From positions 1-16,643 of the forward strand of contig CAKJXT010000025.1 in the NCBI GenBank assembly GCA_918219625.1: a DNA stretch of 16,643 nt, in the 5' to 3' direction. The notes below the pieces were generated by a model. It saw only the letters and a list, made by a program, of their open reading frames with translations, was not told the origin of the DNA and made no database searches. Below are positions 13,219-16,643 of the stretch, piece after piece (positions within the stretch are counted from its first letter, which is position 1; each line of letters opens with the position of its first letter). The translations under genes and the position numbers were made by a program. The stretch comes from Bacilli bacterium. Its GTDB lineage: Bacteria; Bacillota_I; Bacilli_A; RF39; UBA660.

Positions 13219-14148
13219 ATGAATATTAGACTAGGATATGCATGTATTTCAAAAACACTAGACATAACCTCATCACATACAATAACATATACAAATTACG
13301 AAAAAACAAGAAATAAGGAAGAAAAACTAATAGAGATAACAAATAAAAATCTAAATAATCTAGAAGAAATACTAAAATACAATATTAAAAACAATATACA
13401 TTTCTATAGAATGTCATCAAAAATAATACCCTTAGCTACACATCCAAATATAAAACTAAACATGCTAAATATATCTAAAGAAAAACTAGAATATATAGGA
13501 AATATAATAAAAGAAAATAACCTAAGAGTAGACATACATTTAGATGAATACTGTGTCTTAAACAGTACAAATCCTAACATAGTATCATCCACTATTAATA
13601 TAATCAAATTCTATAAAAATATGTTAAAAACAATGAATATAGAATCATACATGATACTTCATATAGGTAGTAGCGCTTTTGGAATAGAAAAAAGTATAAC
13701 TAGATTCATAAATAACTTTAAAAAACTAGATGAAGAATCAAAAAAAATGATAATACTAGAAAATGATGACAAAGTATTTAAAATAGAAGATGTATTAAAA
13801 ATATGTAAGATACTAAATATTCCAATGGTACTAGATTACCACCACTATAAATGTAATAAAGTAGAACCTTTAGAAGAAAATATAAAAGAAATAATAAATA
13901 CATGGGAAAATAAAACACCTAAAATGCATCTATCATCAAAAAAGAATAACAAAGAATTTAGATCACACCACGACTATATAAATATAAATGACTTTATAGA
14001 ACTAACAAATATATTAAAAACACAAAACAAAAACATAGATATAATGATAGAAGCAAAACAAAAAGACATGGCTTTATTTAAACTAATAAGAGAACTAAAA
14101 TATAAAGACTATAAATTAATAGATGAAACAACAATTTGTATTGAATAG
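13219..14148 (+). CDS. uvsE: UV DNA damage endonuclease UvsE/UvdE
   Basis: UvsE nicks DNA immediately 5' of UV photoproducts and some other lesions, starting an alternative excision-repair route. The 309-residue protein (Bacillus UvsE about 320) shows the TIM-barrel metal-site pattern: N-terminal RLGYACIS, FYRMSSKIIPLATHP, IHLDEY, LHIGSSAFG with His148, a Glu181 in ILENDD, D206-x-H208-H209 in DYHHY, MHLSS, HHDYI, and IEAKQKD with Glu278 and Lys280. The start is ATG 13219 with AAGGGTG at 13207-13213. The recD2 -35 box overlaps its last codons. The domain looks complete, so it is likely active. RecD2 next door supports a repair cluster, although recD2 has its own promoter. Confidence 0.92.
   Translation: MNIRLGYACISKTLDITSSHTITYTNYEKTRNKEEKLIEITNKNLNNLEEILKYNIKNNIHFYRMSSKIIPLATHPNIKLNMLNISKEKLEYIGNIIKENNLRVDIHLDEYCVLNSTNPNIVSSTINIIKFYKNMLKTMNIESYMILHIGSSAFGIEKSITRFINNFKKLDEESKKMIILENDDKVFKIEDVLKICKILNIPMVLDYHHYKCNKVEPLEENIKEIINTWENKTPKMHLSSKKNNKEFRSHHDYININDFIELTNILKTQNKNIDIMIEAKQKDMALFKLIRELKYKDYKLIDETTICIE
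13223..13252 (-). promoter_or_regulatory. Candidate promoter of the DUF6512 gene, inside the uvsE coding start
   Basis: On the minus strand, TTGAAA (13252-13247) and TAATAT (13228-13223) are 18 bp apart. Transcription would start near 13216 and give a leader of about 38 nt. The promoter lies within the first codons of uvsE because the divergent gap is only 40 bp. Confidence 0.5.
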
Positions 14149-14169
14149 AGAACTTATGTATGCTATAAT
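14141..14169 (+). promoter_or_regulatory. recD2 promoter with extended -10
   Basis: TTGAAT (14141-14146), a 17-bp spacer and TATAAT (14164-14169) with TGC before it form a near-consensus promoter overlapping the uvsE stop codon. The predicted start near 14176 leaves only about nine leader bases, so the ribosome site AGGTGG (14175-14180) sits at the very 5' end of the transcript. Confidence 0.8.
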
Positions 14170-14184
14170 GATTTAGGTGGTAAC

Positions 14185-16401
14185 ATGAAAAAATACATAA
14201 AAGGAATATATAAAAAAAGCATATACGAAAGTGAAAAAGGATATATAATTGGAATATTCAAAGTAACAGATACAAATGATGAAGAAGTAGAAACATTTAT
14301 AAATAGAACACTAACAATAACAGGATACTTCGCAGAACTAAAGCAAGACGATAACTATATATTCTATGGAGAATTAATAGAGCATCCTAAATATGGATAT
14401 CAATATAACGTAACAGAATATGAAAGATTAAAACCAAGTGACACAGAAGGACTAGTAGAATTCCTATCAAGTGACTTATTTAAAGGAATAGGAGAAAAAC
14501 TAGCTAGAAACATAGTAACAATACTAGGTAATGATTGCTTAGACCAAATACTAGAAGATAAATCATGTTTATCACTAATACCAAAACTAACAAAGAAAAA
14601 AGCAGATACAATCTATAATACATTAAACACATATGAAAAAAGCCATAAAACAATAGTATATTTAACAGAACTAGGATTTGCTATGCAAGATGCACTAGAA
14701 ATATATAACTTATATAAAGACAATACAATTAGTCAAATAGAAAGTAACATATATAAAATATTAGACAAAACAGACAATATCTCATTTTCAAAAATAGACG
14801 AAATAGCCTTAGAATCAGGAATAGATAAATTAGATGAAAACAGAATAAAAGCATGTATAATATACATAATGCAACAAATATCATATAAAAACGGAGATAC
14901 ATATCTAACAATAGAAGAAATATATGATAATCTAACAAAATATCTAAAAGAAGAACTAGATCTAAATATATTCAAAAGTTATATAAAAGAACTAATAAAT
15001 GAATATAAAATTATAACAGACTATGAAAAATATTATCTAAAAGAAATATTTGATTCAGAATTAGAAATAATAAAAAAAATAAAAATACTAATTGAAAAAA
15101 AGAAAAGTAAATATAAAACACTAGAAGACGACATATTAAAACTAGAAGAATACTCAAATATTGACTATAATCTAGAACAAGAAGAAGCAATAAAAAGTGC
15201 TTTAAGAGAAAATGTAACAATAATAACAGGTGGTCCAGGAACAGGAAAAACAACAATAATAAAAGGAATAACAAGGCTATATCAAGATCTAAACAAAATA
15301 GAAAAAGAACCAGAAAATGAAATCGCGCTACTAGCGCCAACAGGAAGAGCAGCTAAACGTTTATCAGAATCAACAATGCTTCCAGCTAGTACAATACATA
15401 GATTCTTAAAATGGAATAAAGAAAAAAACGAATTCCAAGTAAACGAATATGATAAAGCTAAACAAAAACTAATAATAATAGATGAAGTTAGTATGATAGA
15501 TATAAACTTACTTGCAAGTCTTTTCAAAGGACTAACAGATAATATAAAATTAGTTCTAGTAGGAGACGATAACCAACTACCAAGTGTTGGACCAGGACAA
15601 ATACTAAAAGACTTAATAAATTCAGAATTAATCAAAACAGTAAAACTAACAATACTATATAGACAAAAAGAAGACTCATACATAAATAAACTAGCAGAAG
15701 AAATAAGAAACAATGAATTAAATGAAAACTTTACAGAACAAAAGTCAGACTACACATTTCTAGAATGTAATACAGAAAATATAAAACAAAGTTTAATAAA
15801 TATATCAAAACAACTACAAGAAAAAGGATATAACTATAAAAAATTCCAAGTAATGGCACCAATGTATAAAGGAATAACAGGAATAGATGAACTAAATAAA
15901 ACGCTTCAAGACGTATTTAATCCATACGATGACTGCAAAAGACAAATCGAATATGGAGAAGTTATATTTAGAGAAAATGATAAAATACTTCAGCTAGTAA
16001 ATATGCCAGAAGAAAATGTATTTAATGGAGATATCGGAGTAATACAAGAAATTATTCCAGCAAATATCTCAGAATCAAAGAAAAATGAAATATATGTAGA
16101 CTATGATGGTAACTTAGTAAAATATTTACCAAAAGACTTCAATAAAATAAAACATGGATACATTATAAGTATACATAAATCTCAAGGAAGCGAATTTGAT
16201 ATAGTAATACTACCAGTATCAAGAACATATAAAAGAATGCTTTATAAAAAATTAATCTATACAGCAGTAACAAGAGCAAAAAGAAAACTAATAATACTAG
16301 GTGAAAAAGAAGCATTCATATATAGTATAAACAATACTAATGAATATATCAGAAAAACATCATTAGAAGAAAATTTAAAAAAATTCTTGAATAATAATTA
16401 A
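14185..16401 (+). CDS. recD2: ATP-dependent DNA helicase RecD2 (RecD-like, stand-alone)
   Basis: A superfamily 1B 5'-to-3' helicase of Bacillota type that works without RecBC and limits replication-fork damage and RecA use. The 738-residue protein shows an N-terminal OB-like region (about 1-85), helix-hairpin-helix repeats (about 90-190: LFKGIGEKLARNIV), a linker, Walker A GGPGTGKTT at 349-357, motif Ia LLAPTGRAAKRL, motif II DE at 433-434 in IIIDEVSMID, motif III GDDNQLPSVGPGQ starting at 460, and the UvrD_C_2 end with HKSQGSEFD (664-672) and VTRAK (695-699). All ATPase motifs are intact. Length is slightly below Bacillus RecD2 (798). A small Met-rich protein gene follows 65 bp downstream. 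Confidence 0.95.
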   Translation: MKKYIKGIYKKSIYESEKGYIIGIFKVTDTNDEEVETFINRTLTITGYFAELKQDDNYIFYGELIEHPKYGYQYNVTEYERLKPSDTEGLVEFLSSDLFKGIGEKLARNIVTILGNDCLDQILEDKSCLSLIPKLTKKKADTIYNTLNTYEKSHKTIVYLTELGFAMQDALEIYNLYKDNTISQIESNIYKILDKTDNISFSKIDEIALESGIDKLDENRIKACIIYIMQQISYKNGDTYLTIEEIYDNLTKYLKEELDLNIFKSYIKELINEYKIITDYEKYYLKEIFDSELEIIKKIKILIEKKKSKYKTLEDDILKLEEYSNIDYNLEQEEAIKSALRENVTIITGGPGTGKTTIIKGITRLYQDLNKIEKEPENEIALLAPTGRAAKRLSESTMLPASTIHRFLKWNKEKNEFQVNEYDKAKQKLIIIDEVSMIDINLLASLFKGLTDNIKLVLVGDDNQLPSVGPGQILKDLINSELIKTVKLTILYRQKEDSYINKLAEEIRNNELNENFTEQKSDYTFLECNTENIKQSLINISKQLQEKGYNYKKFQVMAPMYKGITGIDELNKTLQDVFNPYDDCKRQIEYGEVIFRENDKILQLVNMPEENVFNGDIGVIQEIIPANISESKKNEIYVDYDGNLVKYLPKDFNKIKHGYIISIHKSQGSEFDIVILPVSRTYKRMLYKKLIYTAVTRAKRKLIILGEKEAFIYSINNTNEYIRKTSLEENLKKFLNNN

Positions 16402-16442
16402 AATAAAGAAAATACTATTAACGTATATAAGAAATTATATAC
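16387..16442 (+). promoter_or_regulatory. Leader of the microprotein gene: weak promoter and a GAAA-capped hairpin
   Basis: TTGAAT (16387-16392) and AATACT (16411-16416) lie 18 bp apart, within the end of recD2 and the gap. The predicted start coincides with a perfect 8-bp hairpin (GTATATAA 16423-16430, TTATATAC 16435-16442) closed by a GAAA tetraloop. No T-tract follows, so it is more likely a 5' stabilising hairpin or an operator than a terminator. The promoter part is weak. Confidence 0.35.
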
Positions 16443-16466
16443 AACTTCTTCTAGCGAGGTGATTTT

Positions 16467-16607
16467 ATGAAAATGGCTAAAACCATGATGTTAATGGCAT
16501 TAGGTGGTGCTTCAGTAATAGCATACCAAAAATACAATAAACCATTAATGAGAAAAATGTCCAAGATGATGAATAAAATGGACGATAAGTTAGAAGATAT
16601 AATATAG
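16467..16607 (+). CDS. Met-rich membrane microprotein (46 aa), function unknown
   Basis: The open frame encodes 46 residues starting MKMAKTMMLM, with a short hydrophobic helix at about 5-20 and a basic, amphipathic tail ending DDKLEDII. Ten of the 46 residues are methionine. A clear GAGGTGA ribosome site (16456-16462) precedes ATG 16467 and a strong terminator follows within 5 bp of the stop, so it is very likely a real gene despite its size. I know no named family with certainty; small single-pass proteins of this kind are common in AT-rich Bacillota. Met-rich tails can bind metals or helix grooves, but this is speculation. Confidence 0.75.
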   Translation: MKMAKTMMLMALGGASVIAYQKYNKPLMRKMSKMMNKMDDKLEDII

Positions 16608-16611
16608 AAAG

Positions 16612-16634
16612 TCCTCCTATAAGGAGGATTTTTT
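16612..16634 (+). terminator. Strong Rho-independent terminator
   Basis: TCCTCCT (16612-16618) and AGGAGGA (16622-16628) form a GC-containing stem around the loop ATA, followed by six T (16629-16634). It closes the microprotein gene. The right arm spells a perfect Shine-Dalgarno sequence that the left arm would mask. Confidence 0.9.
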
Positions 16635-16643
16635 GTATAAAAA

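Noticed and set aside
16423..16442. Hairpin after recD2 as its terminator
   Set aside because: It is not followed by a T-tract (the next bases are AACTTCTTC), so termination there is unlikely.
1..16643. tRNA, rRNA, CRISPR arrays, insertion sequences or attachment-site repeats
   Set aside because: No cloverleaf, regularly spaced repeat, transposase motif or terminal inverted repeat pair was seen by eye; flanks of the accessory block show no obvious direct repeat.

Overview
The window is very AT-rich DNA that looks like a chromosome of a low-GC member of the Bacillota (Bacilli-like, perhaps one of the reduced AT-rich gut lineages). The reasons are AGGAGG-type ribosome binding sites, compact operons, A/T-stemmed Rho-independent terminators, and a gene set typical of that phylum: YlbJ, a YlbL/SepM-type PDZ-Lon protease, a YtrA-type GntR regulator with its ABC transporter, ComEA/ComEC, UvsE and RecD2. 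Trp is encoded by TGG and no gene needs TGA as a sense codon, so the standard bacterial code applies. The exact taxon cannot be read from the sequence.

Layout. 1-1263 (minus): 3'-truncated (at the window edge) PilB/GspE-type assembly ATPase. Divergent from it, 1375-3028 (plus) holds two prepilin-like proteins, the first carrying a LamG-like lectin domain. 3020-4000 (minus): YlbJ-like membrane protein, tail-to-tail with the second pilin and head-to-head with the SepM/YlbL protease (4044-5045). 5058-6965: an autonomous unit with a strong promoter, a palindromic operator, GntR regulator, ABC ATPase, permease and terminator. 7021-9697: comEA-comEC, the DNA receptor and uptake channel. With PilB and the pilins, the window therefore carries most of a pilus-dependent DNA-uptake route.

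9711-12506 interrupts the housekeeping genes with an accessory block: a DUF1016/YhcG-type PDDEXK nuclease, a frameshifted dinD remnant, and two unrecognised monocistronic genes that share the same promoter style, an identical 13-nt leader and look-alike terminators. Immediately after it, 12542-12662 contains a promoter followed by three consecutive hairpins and a U-tract. This reads as a possible stand-alone small RNA of about 85 nt and is the most interesting non-coding object in the window.

12654-13178 (minus) is a DUF6512 membrane protein, head-to-head with uvsE (UV damage endonuclease, 13219-14148). It is followed by recD2 (14185-16401) with its own near-consensus promoter, then a Met-rich 46-residue membrane microprotein (16467-16607) with a strong terminator. 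The right end is thus DNA repair, the middle DNA uptake and accessory DNA, the left end pilus assembly and envelope functions.

Plus-strand genes use A-ending codons (ATA, AGA, GGA) and minus-strand genes use T-ending codons (GTT, CGT, GGT). The plus strand is therefore A-rich whatever the gene direction, which suggests a replication-linked skew. The accessory nuclease gene departs from this pattern.
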